This document shows positions 27,636 through 41,400 of a DNA stretch of 64,000 bases, in pieces. How positions within the stretch are numbered: the first letter of the stretch is position 1; each line of letters starts with the position of its first letter. A model generated the notes under the pieces. The model saw only the letters and a program-made list of their open reading frames with translations, did not search any database and was not told where the DNA came from. This stretch comes from Myxocyprinus asiaticus. Its lineage: Eukaryota; Chordata; Actinopteri; Cypriniformes; Catostomidae. The stretch is from the NCBI RefSeq assembly GCF_019703515.2, contig NC_059372.1, positions 13,519,992 to 13,583,991 on the forward strand, written 5' to 3'. The translations under genes were made by a program, and so were the position numbers.

Positions 27636-28960
27636 TTTTAAGATAAGGGCAATTGTCACATTTTTATTGGGGCAAGTTGTTATATGTGTTTTTCAAGTTG
27701 TATTTTATAAAAATTTTAAACATTACATTTGCTTATTCTATAATTTATTTGCTGTTTCATGACTTGCTTTATATTTAATAATGGTTTAACTGTTTAAAAT
27801 GTGCTATAATTGGATGCCAGTTTCCCATTGTGACATCTCACTCTATGCACAGTAGTGTAACAACATGCCCCGTTAATAGGGGCATTTTGTCTCTTTTTGC
27901 AGGCAATAATGATAAAAATGTTCAATAGTTTTTTTGTTTTTTTTTTGCCACTTTAAGGCATGCCTATACAGAAATGTTAAAATTAAACCTACCCTAAAAA
28001 TATTAACAGGAGCCCTGGTCTCCACTAAAAGGAATTCCTTTCTTCCCTTAAAAGTTGTCAGTGTGGGGCAATTCTGCACACTTTAAGAACCCTAAGTAGT
28101 ATTAAATTAATAGGCCATGTAAAGTGTGCCAAGCTAAGCAAAGGTTTAATTAAAACCTTTTTAATTTAATTGCAGTATTCAACCAAATATTTTACAAATC
28201 AGTCTTTGAGTTGGAATGGTGATCTAAATTTTTGTCATGCACCTGTGTGATTAAATTAAACACAATCTAGGTCAGTTTTCTGGTTGCAATGACTTTGATG
28301 CCTTCCAAGCTTTAGATTACATTTTGTATCATTCTTTTTTATTAGATGTACATCTAAAATAGACCCGCTCTCTCAAAGGAGGGGCCTAAACTGGATGTGA
28401 ACCTAATTACATATTCGTTTGTATTCATCAATCCCAGTTCTCCCTTTGAGCTCCATGGCAATATGCTGCTAATGCATGCAAATGGAGGTGTTTGCCAGCT
28501 GGCTTGGCAACAGAGGAAAGACAGAGAGTGTGTGCAGAGACACGCCATCTCTTTCATAAGCCGGTTCATTACAAAAATTGAAAATACGGCTTGTAAATCA
28601 AATATATGTGCATCTATTTTTCCTTGAGGAAGCCACAGAGGAAACAGCAACTTGAATGTGCTGAATCTAATGGTCTTTGACTAACTTTCTCAAAATAATA
28701 CATGCAATCATCACAAGTAAACATAGAGAGATATTAGGAAAATGCAATAGATTTACTTTTCATACTGAACTGTAATTAAACTCATCTCTGGGGAAAATCA
28801 GAAGTGGGAAGTGTTTATTCTTTATCCTCAAGAAATAGTTTGTGTTGTAGTAGTATTCCTTAGCATAAAGTCTGAGCACTGTAAAGTATTTCAACAGCTA
28901 AAATATTTTTTGTGCATAACCTCAAACTAAAACAGCATTATAGTTTGAAAAGTGAATAGC
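27636..28960. other. intergenic, upstream of pou6f1, no gene seen
   Basis: No exon or well-defined transposon was recognised. An AT-rich part to about 28300 holds a GCCCC/GGGGC-type repeat fragment near 27865-27890. The 28380-28640 segment is more balanced in composition and contains the octamer ATGCAAAT at 28476-28483. It might be conserved regulatory DNA but cannot be judged without comparison. Confidence 0.4.
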
Positions 28961-28969
28961 TGCAGCAAT

Positions 28970-29376
28970 ACAGGTTACTGTCTCTTTAAGACAGCCATCG
29001 CTCCCGTCTGTCGAGCCAGCGCCATTTTTCAATGCCAGACTCGGCCTGCATAAATTATGTTCATGACGTAGTGCAAAAGAGCAAATTTGTGCTAATTTTT
29101 CGCCACTTTTCTGCAGATTCTGGTTTACCTTGGCTATTAAGGTGCACTTACTTCACCTGCGTGACAGTTAACGAAAAGACGTCATTAAATATTTAGTAAA
29201 AGAGGAGCAGCGCGCATTCCCGAGCCTCCTTATCAATGCAAATAGCTCTTTTGTGTGCAGCAGTAGCGCGCGCCTGGAAGCTGTGATGTGAATTTTTAAT
29301 TATGCATGTTTAAAACAAACTGTGGCAAAGCTCAGCGAAGGAGGAGAAATAAAGAAAATATCCCACCTCGCAGCGG
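28970..29376 (+). promoter_or_regulatory. pou6f1: probable pou6f1 promoter and non-coding first exon
   Basis: Local rise in CpG content (CAGCGCGCATTCCCG, AGCGCGCGCCTGG) ending in a strong donor, CAGCGG/GTAAGTCGCG, at 29376/29377. An octamer motif ATGCAAAT is at 29236-29243. The next exon acceptor is at 31074/31075 (TTTTGTCTCAG), giving a 5' UTR exon before the ATG at 31152. The transcription start is inferred. Confidence 0.5.
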
Positions 29377-30589
29377 GTAAGTCGCGAATATAATCGCAGT
29401 TTGACCGTATTTTTGCACAACGCAATACGAACTGAGGGAATCGAAATGAGTTTTTGGTTAATATGCAATGGTCGTAATTAGCATAATTTATATATTTATG
29501 ATAAAGAGAAAGGAAAGACATCAAATGCCGTCCCGAGTCATGGCATATTGTCATGTGAGGAGAGCGATCAGTAGATGAAGTGTGTTTGTCCCATGGGGAC
29601 AGTTTTATTATTGCGTTGAGGATTTGGGGGTGTTGTTGGGTTGCACATGTATCTGAGGAAGTTTACATCAGATCAGTCACTTTCATGAGTCGTACCTTTC
29701 GAACTGTTTGGCCACAATGACATTTCGTGACGAGAGGAGATGAGCGAATTCACGCTCGTGTCCCGTTACTATCACAAAAACGATACACTTCGTTAGTAAA
29801 ATAGCCGGGGCCCTCACAGGCCCTGCACGAGACTTTCAAAATGCACTACTGTTTTAAAGATAACTACAGGCGTAAATTTCATAGGCTAAACTTGCACAGT
29901 ATTGACAGTGGGATATGCTGGGTTGATTTTGCACGGTAATAATGTACCAAATTTAGAAAAACTGGGATAACATTCAGTCATGAGATACTTTACCTGGGTT
30001 CAAGTTGACAACCCTGAGAGCGATAAAGTGGACGTCATGCACGTGACGTCATATACTTGACTATGTGATAATCATTAATTATGACATTATGAATAATTTA
30101 GTCGCTGCCATACAAAAATCCACCATGGTACCATATTTCCCGCCAAAATACCATTGTTACTACTGTAAAATCATTGATTAATATACAATTGCATTGGAAC
30201 AGTACAAATATTTCAGAAACTACCACGTTACCGCAGTTTTATTGTAGTAACAGCAACTTTAGGAAGTAGCTAAGGTATTTTAGCAGAAGGTTAGCATGGA
30301 AGATTTTTGTATAGGTGTGCTGCAATGCACGTCATATTTAAATAATTTAAAATATGAATAAACCTCAGTCAATTTGGAGTAATCTAGTAGTTAAGAAGAA
30401 ATAAGAGACAAACTGAAGCATGTACTTGTAATGTAGGCTAGTATTAGAAACAAGACTTGGAATCTTGAGCTTGTAGCCTTGAACTTATGGTCTATTTGAT
30501 ATATTGACAATGTTAAAGCACAGTTTTCTTTATAATTCCTGAAGAATACCTGTTTTTGAAAAATAAAAAATAAGTCAGTGTTCATTAAA

Positions 30590-30765
30590 ATGGACAACCC
30601 ATCCATCCATCTTCTAAAGCCCCTTGTCCTATGTAGTGTCGCGGGTAGTGCTGAAGCCTATCTCAGCTGGCTCGGCGGAAGGCATGGAAACACCCTGAAC
30701 AGGTGGCCAGTCCATCACAGGGTTAACACACACAACACAGACATACTCATTCACACTCTCACTCT
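30590..30765. repeat. degenerate interspersed repeat with CATCCATC and CAGTCCATCACAGGG motifs
   Basis: The segment contains CCATCCATCCATCTTCTAAA, a GGAAACACCCTGAACAGG block, GGCCAGTCCATCACAGGG and a CACACACAACACA tail. This combination is a widespread fish repeat often found at the 3' ends of non-LTR elements. It lies in the first pou6f1 intron. Confidence 0.45.
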
Positions 30766-31151
30766 CAAAATGGACAACCTCACTCTATAACTGACTGGTG
30801 TTGGTCTGGACCTCAAGGGGTCTCTAGTCTTGGTCTGTGTCTCAGGTGGTCTGGTATTGGTCTCGGTCTGAGCCTTGGAGGATCTGGTCTTAATTTGAAC
30901 TGGCTAGAGTAGTATTATGTGTTAAAACGTTTTTTATTTTTTAAAATCATGTATCAGTTTTTTTTGTGTTTTTTTTAACCTCTATAAATTAAAATGTAAG
31001 CTTTGATACTGGCAGCTTTGATACTCCAGTGCTGTGAAGCATCCTTAGTGACCAGCTTTTTTATTTTGTCTCAGGTGATACTGCGCAGCTGTTAACATCC
31101 ACTTAATTCACTATGCAGAATCAGTGATCTCCTTAGAGCTTAGACTTCATC

Positions 31152-32431
31152 ATGGACACTGAGGATCTCCCTGCAATCAATGCTCCTCTCACTGTCAATG
31201 AACAGGTATTCTTGCATAAAAACACCAAAATCCATAATCTTACAATACAGTGGTGTACATTAACACTTCATTACATGTCTAGCCATTACACCTCATGCCC
31301 CCCTGTGTGTGAGTGTTCAGTCTACGTTCACTTGTGAGCACAAGCAATTCTCTTCTGGTGGTGAGGCATTTGCAGAAAGCATTGCTTTTGCTACTTGTTG
31401 GCCTGATGCAGTTGTTTGTTTCAGTTTGCTATACTCATGTGTGTCAGGGCTCAACAGTAAGGATTTTTTCAGAATCAGAAATTTACTTGCTCTGCCAATA
31501 TTTTCATTGGCCCTGCCGCCAATATGATTTTCATTGTTAAAGTAGTTGCTTAAAATAAAAAGTTTTTTTAGCAACATAAATGTATATGTACAAAATCATA
31601 TAGCCTATATATATCAGTGCCGTCAGTCAATTAAAATATTTAATTGCTATGAATCGCACAATTTTTTAATAGTTAATCGTGATAAAAAAACAGTATTCAA
31701 CAATTATGTTTTATTAAAATTTTTCTAACAAAGCCTTCCATTGTATAAAGATAGGAATGCACTAAAATAGCACCAATTCAAGTAACATTAAACGTTTCCT
31801 AAAGTCTTAGCTGGAGGTTGAGTAGTGCCAGTAGTTAGCATTAAATCTTTTAAATGCTCATCGTGGCTATCCACTTTGCTACAGCTATCATGATGCCAGG
31901 GAAATGCTGATGCTTCACTCCAGCAGGTCATGTGAATGCGGCTTATCATAAGCCCCATCTGGATTTGTTTTGTACAAAAAATTACGATTAAGAGGTCCTT
32001 ACACCATCACTTAATCATTAACATGGAATTGCTGTTGTGTTTTGTCATATTCATTGACTGTTGTTTAGTGGGAAGTTGATTAATTGAAAGAACTAGTCCC
32101 CCCATAGGTTGCATATTCATTGCAATGGGCATTAAGTATCTTAAAATATAATCGTCCACAATATTAATCGGCTGGCAGACTGTGGCTATCCGCTTTGCTA
32201 CAGCAGTCATGGAGCCACTTTCATGATTTACGTCAGGGGGTAAACTCCGCTTTGTACTCAACATTAAAAGCACTTGCAAACGCCTCAGTCCCCGTTTTGG
32301 TGATAGTTAAGACTTGATGTGCTTCTGTGGTGATCAAATTGCACCTTACAGAGGCCGCAAAGTACTTGATTTCTGTCACAAGTCCCATCTAAATTAATTG
32401 CAGTCGTTAACGTGTTAATTTTGACAGCTCT

Positions 32432-32474
<43 letters not shown>

Positions 32475-35400
32475 CACACTGCCTGGACAAAAAAAAAGTT
32501 GCATACTTTAATATTTCGTTGGACCGCCTTTAGCTTTGATTATGGCACGCATTCATTGTGGCATTGTTTCGACAACCTTATGTAACGTCACAACATTTAT
32601 TTCCATCCAGAGTTGCATTCATTTTTGGCCAAGATCTTGTATTGATGACGGGAGAGTCGAACCACTCTGTAAAGTCTTCTCCAGCACATCCCACAGACTT
32701 TCAATGGGGTTAAGGTCAGGACTCTGTGTTGGCCATTTCATGTGTTAAAATGATTCCTCATGCTCCCTGAACCACTCTTTCACAATTTGAGCCCGATGAA
32801 TCTTGGCATTGTCGTCCTGGAATATGCACGTGCCGTCAGGGAAGAAAAAATCCATTGATGGGATAGCATGGTCATTCTGTACATTCAGTTAGTCAGCTGA
32901 CTTTATTGGCACATATAACATTGCTGAGCCTAGACCAATTGAAGCAACCCCAGATCATAACAATGCCTCCAGATGCTTGTACAGTGGGCACTATGCATGA
33001 TGGGTGCATCGCTTCATGCGCTTCCCTTCTTACCCTGACACGCCCATTACTTTGGAATAGGGTAAATCTGAACTCAAACGCCACAGCTATTTAGTCCCAA
33101 TCCTGTAAGTTCTCGTCGCATTGTGCGTGTGGAAATGCTCTTACATTCACTATTAAACATAGCTACTGTCGATTTGATAACCGCATATTTTCTCTTGAGA
33201 AGCCCGCTCTTTCATCCTCTTGTAAACATAATTTACATATGGTAAAACTAAACTGACGGTTAATTTAATCGTCTGCACGGATGGCGAGAGTTTATTGTCT
33301 CTCTATTTGCATGATAGCTAATTTGATCAATTCTGGCAGTTAGTTCTACTTTTATAAATAGCTTATAAGATAATTTTTGTTTTGTTCGATGTTAATTGTT
33401 TTTGTGTTATTGGCTGCTATCTACCAACTAAAATGCCTCCCAAGAACAATAAAGATTGAAAGTGAAAGTGATAACTACCAAAAAAACAAAACAACAACTT
33501 TTTAAACTTCACAAATAAAACATATTAGTGTAATATACACATTGTATGCTAACTGTTGCACTGCGATTAAGCGTTGAGAAGCATAGAGGCAAATGCCATC
33601 TTTTCGATCATGATTCTACAAGCTGTAAAATAAAATAAAAGCTATTTTTTAGAGAAAAACAGAAATGCATCATTTGGAACCTAATGTGCTGGAAAATAGC
33701 AATAAATACATTTTTGGTATCGTTATGTTCTTGCCCTTTATCTGGTTAAAAAAATAAATGTATGAACAAACAGTTGGCCTGTCGTAAGGTTGCGAGCGCT
33801 GTGGCGATCTAAAAACCTATATTGAGTCATTACAAAACAGGTAAAAGTGTACTGTATCTGTTTGTGTTTATTATGTAAGGGGGTCTTTAGCCTACCTACC
33901 ATATTTTCACTTTGCCTACATCTTCGCAGATTCTGTGGAATGATGTTCACGGAGGTTGTAGGGGAGAGCAGGGCACAAACTAACAGTATTTTTATTTTTT
34001 CACATTATTTTACACATGTCTGGTACAAATATGTGGTCTTGTTTTATGAATACAGCCTGTACTTTTATCACCGTCTACCTGTAAAAAAGGAAAGCGAAAT
34101 GTTACAACGTGCCCCACGTATGGTGTCAGGTGCGGGGCACATTGTAACTTGACCATATTACAGCGTAAAATCCCCCTCTAACAACTGTATCTGATCTAAG
34201 TAAAATAAATTGAAAATAAACTAAAATATTATGTAATTTATTAACTTTGTCATGTATAATATAGCAGTAATTTTGACACTTGACAATGTATACACAACAA
34301 AGCCACAGCTCTCCCCTACTTCAGGTTTGGAGTGTTCCCTGCATAAGATGGCACTTTTTTCATCACAGTTTACAAACTGAGTAACCATCATTATTATTTT
34401 TAAATACCCAAAGTATTCCTACATTGCAGATTTCAACCACACCATATATGAGGGGGAAATAAAGTTCTGGCATTCGGTGCGCTGCGCTCTGAATTAAAAA
34501 TGTATTTATCACGTCAGGTTGGTGAAGCTTTAAATGTAGCTGATCGCTTTTTTAATTTAACGAATATTTACAATGGAAACGTTCTTGTATATTTAAAAAA
34601 AAAATCACACAATGCCGTGACTGAAAAATAAATGGCAACGGTTTATGACAGCTGTATGTTTTTTTTAAACGGCGGTACACTGTGAAATTTTGAATCTCTA
34701 TTCTGCACACAAACATTCTCCTTCGCATGATAAATACGTCATCATTACGACACACACCCATCACGGTATCCGCTCAGCTTTTGTTCACACAGACACGAAT
34801 CCCGGGATCAAATTTTCGGGCATTCCGGCACCGGCTTGCGTTCACACAGATGGCTCCCTGGCACTGATCCCGCCAGTATCCCGGGATCAGAGCCCAGTGT
34901 GAATGAGGTTATATTAAAGGTGCTGTAAGCGATTTCAGCCGTTCTACTTCCACGAGACTGAGCCGTTGGATTAGCCACACCCCCTCTTTCCAAAACCCCG
35001 ACCTCCAAAGATACCAAAATTAGATTTATTGAGCAGAAACGGTTGTTAAAAACAACAGCTGCAAAATAGCGCCCTCAACTGACAACTGTTATGAACAACA
35101 TAGCATAAAAATGCATTATGACTCAATAATTCACTGCAACTACAATACTATGAAAACGCACAAAATGATTGACAGGTAGAAAACGTCATTGTCTGCGGAC
35201 TGCAGACACATTTTCGTTTGCTGTTTGCAGAGTCTAGAGCTGTCACAGAGACCAGTGAGATCTCATGATACTTATTTCATTAATATCTTTCAGGGAGTAG
35301 GAACATTTTTTTGCATACCTTTCCATGAAAAAATAGCCAGGCAGTGTACATATATATAAGATATAATGTATAATGACTTTTTTGCTGTGAAATCAGCCTG

Positions 35401-38400
35401 TTGTAACGGATGCTCTCAAGACACAGGAGAGACACAAGATCACAAGTCATACTTGCAATAAAAAAAAAAAAAACGTTTCTGTGTCAGCCAGCTAAATAAC
35501 GCTAACATGGTGACATATTTAAATCAGCACAATTTGCAACAGCAATGTTAATTTTATGACAGAAAACTAAAAACATGTACTTGTACAATGAATGTAAGAT
35601 GCACTGGCAACACAGCACTAGCTCCAACTGGCCCCAAATTGCTCGCACTGGCCCTGTTGGGGAAGTCCTTATTGTTGAGCCCTGTGTGTCCTTGTTTGGT
35701 TGGTTCTTTGTGTCCTAACGTGTGCTTGGCATCTCTGTTCTCTTCAGCCATTCACTGTCTGACTGCAGAAGTGTTTTCTCAGCTTTTAGGTTCCTGCACT
35801 TTGAAATTCCCAGAACAAGACGAGCAGGTATGCACCCTCTCTCGCTGAGCTGCCCTCTCTGCCTGTGCTCTTCCATTGCTCTCTGATCTCAACTGAAAAT
35901 CTAGACAAAAATCTCAATAGAAAAGCCTAAACAAAAATCAGGCTGAGCAAACACTTTGAAATTGCATTATGCCATAGATATGTTATAATATATGTATGTC
36001 ACAGGTTGACAGCAGAATTGACATGGAGAGTCCACATGGGCTTCATGGGTACATGTTAACTTTAACAACATCCACTGCTACTTGTTTTAGCCTAATTGTC
36101 CTTTTTCAAATGATTTGGCCTCTCTTGCAGGTTTTAAATGCATATACTATATATATCACATATATACTAAAAATAACGCAACTAGGGATGGGCTATATGG
36201 CTTAAATTATATTGCAATATTTTTTCAGCCTTTTGACAATATTTAATATAGTCACGAGACAATGAGACATGGCGATAAGTAGTTATGCTCTTTAGGAAGC
36301 TTATTGGACAAATAAAATAGCATTAACATCATTGTGATATTTACAGTGCTGCTTAATTTAATTTCACCAGCAAAATCATTGTAATTATATCAAGAATATT
36401 TTGGCACTAGAGCCAACACTGTTTTGCCCTTTGAATCTCATTAATACTTAAATATGACATCTGTGAGAGCAGAATACACACGTGTAAACTCATCCATCAT
36501 GGCCCATTTCCATATTGTCAACAATGCCAGCTCATTGCCTGAGAAAAGAGAGTATTTATAATCCGCCATACTCTTATACCCTTCCTCCAGGTCATTGTCA
36601 TGTCGGGTCAGGAGACCATCCGGGTGCTGGAGGTGGAGGTGGATACAGCCCTGTCCTCCTCAGAGGCCGATGGGAAGTTGGAGTCAGGGGGTGAGGAGGG
36701 GGGTGGACAGACCCTGGAGGCAGCTGAGGAGGCATTGGATAGTCCGGTTACCATAAGCACTACCACAGCTGGTAAGACTTATAAGACTCCTGATATAAAT
36801 AGCAGTGTTAGTTTGGTACCATAGCAGTCCAGCATTCAAACCTACCATTATCAAAGATGTATTTAGAAATAGTCATAATTGTAATAAATATATGGTTAAG
36901 AGACACCACCATTTATTATGCTTCTATGAATAAAAATGCATTGTTTATCTATTTGGCACTAAAATAATGTTTTTTATTTGCTTGTAGTGTCTGTGGAGGA
37001 CTCCTCACCTGCAGTCCAGACTGTGGTCTCCAAGCACATCAGTGTGACACAAGCCCAGCCCCAGACCAGCGTACCTATCACTGTTCAGGCGTGCCCGCAG
37101 GTAAACCACATTGTCCTTTTTTAAATCATGTGTCCATCGGGAACAGTTAATTTGTTAGGTATTGAGCAGGATAGGTTATTGTTAGGTAAATTGTGAAGTT
37201 CAAACATATTTTAGATGAATATATGGTTTCTGTCAGTTAAGCTCATTCTGTATCAACAGTCACAATTCATAATTTTTTTTCCAATAACTCCTTATAATGA
37301 TAGTCACAATGCACCAAATACATCATCATTTTATGTCATTCTCCCTCTCTCTGACCCTAAGAATTAAATTGCCTGTTTTTGCTATTGTACCTTTTAAGAC
37401 TTCTATGAGTAAATGATCTCTGTTATGATTGGCTAAATTTAGTGTACTGTAATAGTTCACACTGTCACAGGTCATGGCCAAGAGTCAAAAATGGTCTTCG
37501 GAGGTGGCTGATGTACACGTGAAGTTATAACATAATTCCAATTAATTAATATTTAATGTAATTATGGAGTTGCCTATCATATATATGTTGGATGTACAAG
37601 TTATTTTTGATCATCTTCGCATATGAAACATTTAGAATTTGTCAGTGTTTGTTTTACTTCCAAGATGCTATGAGAAATTAAACTAAACTAACTTAATTTA
37701 ATTAACTTAACACCTTATTTCTATAGGGCTAGTTGTCTTCTGACTGTACATGAATACAGTACTTTACTAAGGTGGGACTTTGCTATCAGTGAAAATGTTT
37801 GTCCCTACTCTTTAACAAATATTTATTCATTATGCTCTTAATGATTAAAGTAATTTCTATAGAGAATATATGAATACCCAAAGGTAAACATGGATGGTTT
37901 GTTTCCTAATATTAAACATCATTTGAACAGAATTTAATAAGGGTGATAATGTGCAGTTTGAAAACCCTTTATTTTAGCACATGGTGTAGCTGTTTTCCTT
38001 GTCAGTGGTGGTTAGAATGTCTGGCTGTCTAGCCGCTTGAGATGTTTGATTTCGTTCACAGCGCTAGAATTTAAATGGGTGATGAAAGTTTTGTGGTCTG
38101 TGCCACGATATTGAGAGAATCTGGATTGAGCAGCGTGAGACAGGAGAGCTCTGCGCTCTCCTGTCTTTGGAGCACAAATATCAGGAAGATTTTGCGCCAG
38201 TGCGCTCCAGATATAGCGTGCGACACTCCCGTTAAACACAGATGCACGTGTCATATGAGAAGCATATTTAGTGCTTATGAGGCAAGATGAATGTAATTGA
38301 ATTTGCTTCGGCAGCCCGAAATTTTGTTTGGGCTGCTGCAGAAAAATTTTAAATGCCGGGAAAAACCCTGATTTATTTATAAATGTTGGCAATCATACAT

Positions 38401-41400
38401 TAAATTGCTCAAGGTTGCGATGCTATAACTATAGCCATGAAGATTTCTTAACCCCATTGCAGCTTAGTTTCCATAAATGCTTTATGTTGTGAATGTAATG
38501 TACATCTACATAGTACATCAAACTCTTTTATTACAAAAGAGTAAAATAAGATTTCCCATGATATGGCTCCTTAATATTTAATAATAATAACAGTAGTTCA
38601 TAAAGAAAGTATGTATTAAAATCTATACAATGTTATCCTGGCAGGTACTGACTCAGGATGGTTTGGCCTCTCTGATGACTGGCATGTTCACTCAGCAAGG
38701 TTCTCTGGCTCAGCCCTTGCTCATCCCTCTGAGTATGGCCGGATCTGTGGGCGGTCAGGGTGGTCTGGCTGTGCTCACCCTACCCACTGCTACTTTCGCC
38801 ACCTTATCTAGCCTTGCTGCTGCCAGCCCTGGTGGAGGACTGCTGAAGCTGCCGTTTGCTGGACTGCAAGGTATGCTGCTCACACATGTAATGTTTTTTT
38901 TCATAAAGTGTATTCTCCCCAAAGCATCTTAGAAAAAGTGCATGTAGTATTTTTTTGGTAACATTTGCTTCTGTTGGCTATGAGATACAATTTAGAATAC
39001 ATGTCTGTTGCAGCATATTGTGTTATTGTAAATGGGGGGGGGGGGCGTTCGAAGCCAGTCAGCATTTCAGAATAATGGAAAATGTAGCAATGCAATGTGT
39101 TTTACTGAGCAGGCAAACTCAATTTGCACATCATTTAAATCTGGCCCTGGAAACAGTTAATATCTCAAATGAATTACTTAATACTTCTAAAATACTCAAT
39201 ATAACTCTATTTATAATTATATTTTATATAGGGCTGTCAATTTAACATGTTATTTCAGTGTGATTCATTATATAAACAATAAAGTGTTAAAAAAGTAGCA
39301 CAATTAATCATGTCCCCGGACTGTAATAAGGAATATTCCTACTATTGGAGCAATTCAAGCTTGAAGTACCACCTGCTTTCAGCAGAGGGCAGTAAGCGAA
39401 ACACCAGTTACATATTGTCTTATCAATGCTTTACTTGTCTGCCATAATAATGTAATGCATTTTAATTATCTTAATTATTATATTTACATTTATAAATATT
39501 TAAATATAACTATTTTTAATTTTTTAATCACTGTATATTGAATTATTGTTACTTGGGGGGGCCTTTCTCAGCAAATATTTATACATTCATTTAATTGTGA
39601 TTAATTTGATTAATCTGCATATCATGTAATTAATTTGATTAAACCTTGTAATTGATTGGCAGCCCTAATTTTATACACTGCCTGGCCAAAAAAAAAGTGG
39701 CTGTTTGGAGCAGATACTTACGAACCTATGATTGGATCATTATTGCAGTGATTAATATGTTTCAGCTGGCAAAAGTTATTTTAACCCTAACTGATGCAGT
39801 GTGTAGCTTCTCATTTTTTAAACAACCTTGTCGGAAGACGTATCCCCTGGTCGTGGAAAAGATGTTACTGTGTTTCAGAAGGGGCAAATTATTGGCCTGC
39901 ATCATGCAAAGAAAACAACTAAGGAGATTGCTGAAATCACTGGAATTGGGTTAAGAACAGTCCAACGCATTATTAAAACCTGGAAGGATAGTGGTGAGCC
40001 ATCAGCTTCGTGGAAGAAATGTGGTTTGGAAAAAAATCTTGAATGATCGTAATCGGAGATATGGGTATTCCAGGATGATAATGCCAAGATTCATTGGGCT
40101 CAAATTGTGAAAGAGTGGTTCAGGGAGCATGAGGAATTATTTTCACACATGAATTGGCCACCACAGAGTCCTGACCTTAACCCAAGGCTATTCAACTTCA
40201 CAGCCAAGTGGGCCAGATGGAAAAAATGGCATGTGGGCCAAGCCAGTATATTTTGTTAATGAAAAGCTTCTATCAGATATTGTGTTTATAGTAGGCCTAT
40301 AATGTTTGTTCACTACATAAATAAAACATCAAGAGAAAACATATTCAGCAGAAAATTCTGAAAAACAAAAAAAGAATCAACTAAAAAGTGCTTTAAAATT
40401 GGTCCATAACTGAGAAAGTAAATCAGATTTCTACAAAACATTTTATTGAACAATAACAGTGAAGTTTGTTATAGATACAATGATTCAAACTCAAATGTTT
40501 TCTTCACCAAATTAATGAAGTTTTGTGTTTCTCCGAACTAGCGCTTTTTCAGTATGATTTTAGTTACTCTTCCTATTTCATTAAAATTCCGGATAATTAT
40601 TATTTGTTGCACAACCTCTGAAAGCATTTAAAAACATGGAGCTCCTGCACGAAACACTGTAAAAACATTGAGACCTGCGACTTTGCGAGGTTTACATAGG
40701 AGAACAATTGAAAAACAGCACCATCAGACACTAAATGTGTTCGGTGTGAACAGCCCCTAAGACAACTGACAACCTCATGCGGGCCACTGAAAGTTTCAAA
40801 CGGACTGGATTTTGCCCGTGGACCACCAGTTGAATAGGCCTGCCTTAACCCCACTGAAAGTCTTTGGGATATGCTGGAGAAGACTTTACGGAGTGGTTCG
40901 ACTTTCCCGTTATCAATACAAGATACCGGCCAAAAATTAATGCAACTTTGGATGGAAATAAATGTTGTTACGTTGCATAAGGTTGTCGAAACAATGCCAC
41001 GAAAAATAAGCGCCGTAATCAAAGCTAAATTTGGTCCAACACAATATTAAAGCATTTTATTTTTTTTTATTTTTGGCCAGGCAGTGTAGTATCATAGTAC
41101 TTATATTTCTAAAGTAAGAGATTTGAATAATGGACAAATACCACACATAACCAAGCTAAATCCAAGCTATCCAATTACACTTGAACAAACTTGCAACCTT
41201 CCTTATTTACAGCCTTGGTTACACAACTTTTGTTATAAGAGTGGTACTTTAAGAAGACTGCAGTTGAGTGTTTGTTTGGGTTTTATACAGTTGTAATTAT
41301 TTTTTAATTGCTTTGTTAATTTTTATTTTTAATTTTGACAAAGTTCAAATCAAATCAAATCAAATCACTTATATTGTCACACAACCATATACACAAGTGC

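Larger units (their letters stand above)
31446..35682. mobile_element. 4.2-kb composite hAT-like element in a pou6f1 intron
   Basis: The inverted ends AGGGCTCAACAGTAAGGA and TCCTTATTGTTGAGCCC are flanked by identical 8-mers TGTGTGTC at 31438-31445 and 35683-35690, the duplication size of hAT elements. No hAT transposase frame was recognised inside. Instead the interior holds other mobile elements (31615-32430, 32477-33085, 33957-34321, about 34916 onward) and unassigned sequence. It fills most of the intron between 31205 and 36591. Confidence 0.6.

Noticed and set aside
31309..31577. Overlapping open frames on both strands
   Set aside because: They straddle the end of the composite hAT element. 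Mutual overlap and lack of similarity argue against coding.
34790..34905. Repeated CCCGGGATCA and GTTCACACAGA motifs considered as a regulatory array or CRISPR-like repeat
   Set aside because: Only two copies of each with irregular spacing, inside repeat-derived sequence of a vertebrate genome.
38012..38392. 126-codon open frame on the minus strand in a pou6f1 intron
   Set aside because: No recognisable domain, no splice context, and it lies in repeat-like sequence.
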